From the NCBI GenBank assembly GCA_900465915.1, contig UBKJ01000012.1:84251-148250 (forward strand): a DNA stretch of 64,000 bases, given 5' to 3'. Positions 63,834 to 64,000 of the stretch are shown in pieces. A program made the position numbers and the translations under genes. Each line of letters starts with the position of its first letter. Within the stretch, counting starts at the first letter, position 1. Source of the DNA: Hyphomicrobiales bacterium. GTDB taxonomy: Bacteria > Pseudomonadota > Alphaproteobacteria > Rhizobiales > Rhizobiaceae. The notes under the pieces are model-generated. The model worked only from the letters and a program-made list of their open reading frames with translations. It made no database searches and was not told the DNA's origin.

Positions 63834-63910
63834 GGCGGAGTAGCTCAGTAGGTTAGAGCAGAGGAATCATAATCCTTGTGTCGGGGGTTCGAATCCCTCC
63901 TCCGCTACCA
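63834..63910 (+). tRNA. tRNA-Met (anticodon CAT)
   Basis: A 77-base gene including encoded CCA. Acceptor arms GGCGGAG and CTCCGCT pair with one G-U. The D-arm is GCTC/GAGC, the anticodon loop ATCATAA carries CAT, and the T-arm is GGGGG/CCCTC around TTCGAAT. A normal 1-72 pair and the lack of three G:C pairs at the base of the anticodon loop indicate elongator rather than initiator tRNA. Ile2 (lysidine-modified CAT) is less likely from overall sequence. No T-run terminator is seen; a 12-bp palindrome CCGATATATCGG lies at 63984-63995. Confidence 0.95.
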
Positions 63911-64000
63911 TTCGAATAGCCCCCTTATTGAGCGCCTTTCCCTTATCTTCTTGTCGCATATCGCGATTTTCCGGCGTTTCGACCCGATATATCGGACTAT

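Noticed and set aside
63834..63910. tRNA-Met as initiator tRNA or as an integration site
   Set aside because: It has a paired first acceptor position and no GGG/CCC anticodon stem; no integrase or duplicated tRNA 3' end is visible in the 90 bases that follow.

Overview
The window looks like a chromosomal stretch of a high-GC alphaproteobacterium of the Rhizobiales (Hyphomicrobiales), close to the Brucellaceae/Phyllobacteriaceae. The evidence is the ctrA gene with a GANTC-rich control region, a fliJ-like gene beside it, a serine D-aminopeptidase very like the Ochrobactrum anthropi enzyme, an amino acid:[carrier protein] ligase of the type characterised in Bradyrhizobium and Agrobacterium, and rhizobial-style intergenic palindromes. 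Gene density is high and genes run on both strands. I see no insertion sequence, prophage, CRISPR array or rRNA. One tRNA (Met, CAT) lies near the right end.

Layout. 1-9.3 kb: a SAF-domain oxidoreductase, a HAD phosphatase, a MaoC hydratase, a membrane hydrolase-like protein, rpsU, a TPR lipoprotein, a VOC protein, and a methionine importer in which metQ comes first and is cut off from metNI by a strong terminator. 8.9-17.7 kb: an Lrp regulator divergent from a 1015-residue kinase/peptidase/phospho-lyase fusion, cfa, an alpha/beta hydrolase, a ThDP enzyme and a DUF72 protein. 17.7-26.6 kb: a D-amino-acid and transaminase island (dap, dat, omega-transaminase, XRE-cupin regulator, dadA, alanine racemase, Lrp regulator, lldD). 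26.8-34.2 kb: an RND efflux operon with two adaptors, then nagA and purU. 34.7-40.2 kb: a lysine/pipecolate pathway (amaB, hglS, LysR regulator, amaA). 40.3-47.1 kb: a small ORF, tex, an ArsR regulator with an old yellow enzyme, and an arginine/ornithine module (Lrp, arginase, ornithine cyclodeaminase).

47.1-54.7 kb holds the most unusual locus. On the minus strand a carrier protein, an acyl-CoA-dehydrogenase-like flavoprotein, an aminoacyl-tRNA-synthetase-like amino acid:carrier-protein ligase, a DUF1839 protein and a cytoplasmic GH2/beta-mannosidase-like protein are packed into one operon. A fused double alpha/beta-hydrolase meets it head-on. It reads as a small pathway that loads an amino acid on a carrier, modifies it, and passes it to an unknown acceptor. 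54.8-59.0 kb is a YbhG/F/R-type drug exporter operon under a TetR repressor with a perfect 30-bp palindrome, ending in a truncated haemoglobin. 59.1-64 kb has a Pro-rich secreted protein, ctrA, fliJ, a sugar aminotransferase/oxidoreductase pair and tRNA-Met.

A recurring theme is amino-acid catabolism in modules that each carry their own adjacent, usually divergent regulator. Several modules could be joined by chemistry. The kinase/phospho-lyase fusion would yield aminoadipate semialdehyde from hydroxylysine, which is the substrate of AmaB. Dap, Dat, alanine racemase and DadA would turn peptide D-residues into pyruvate.
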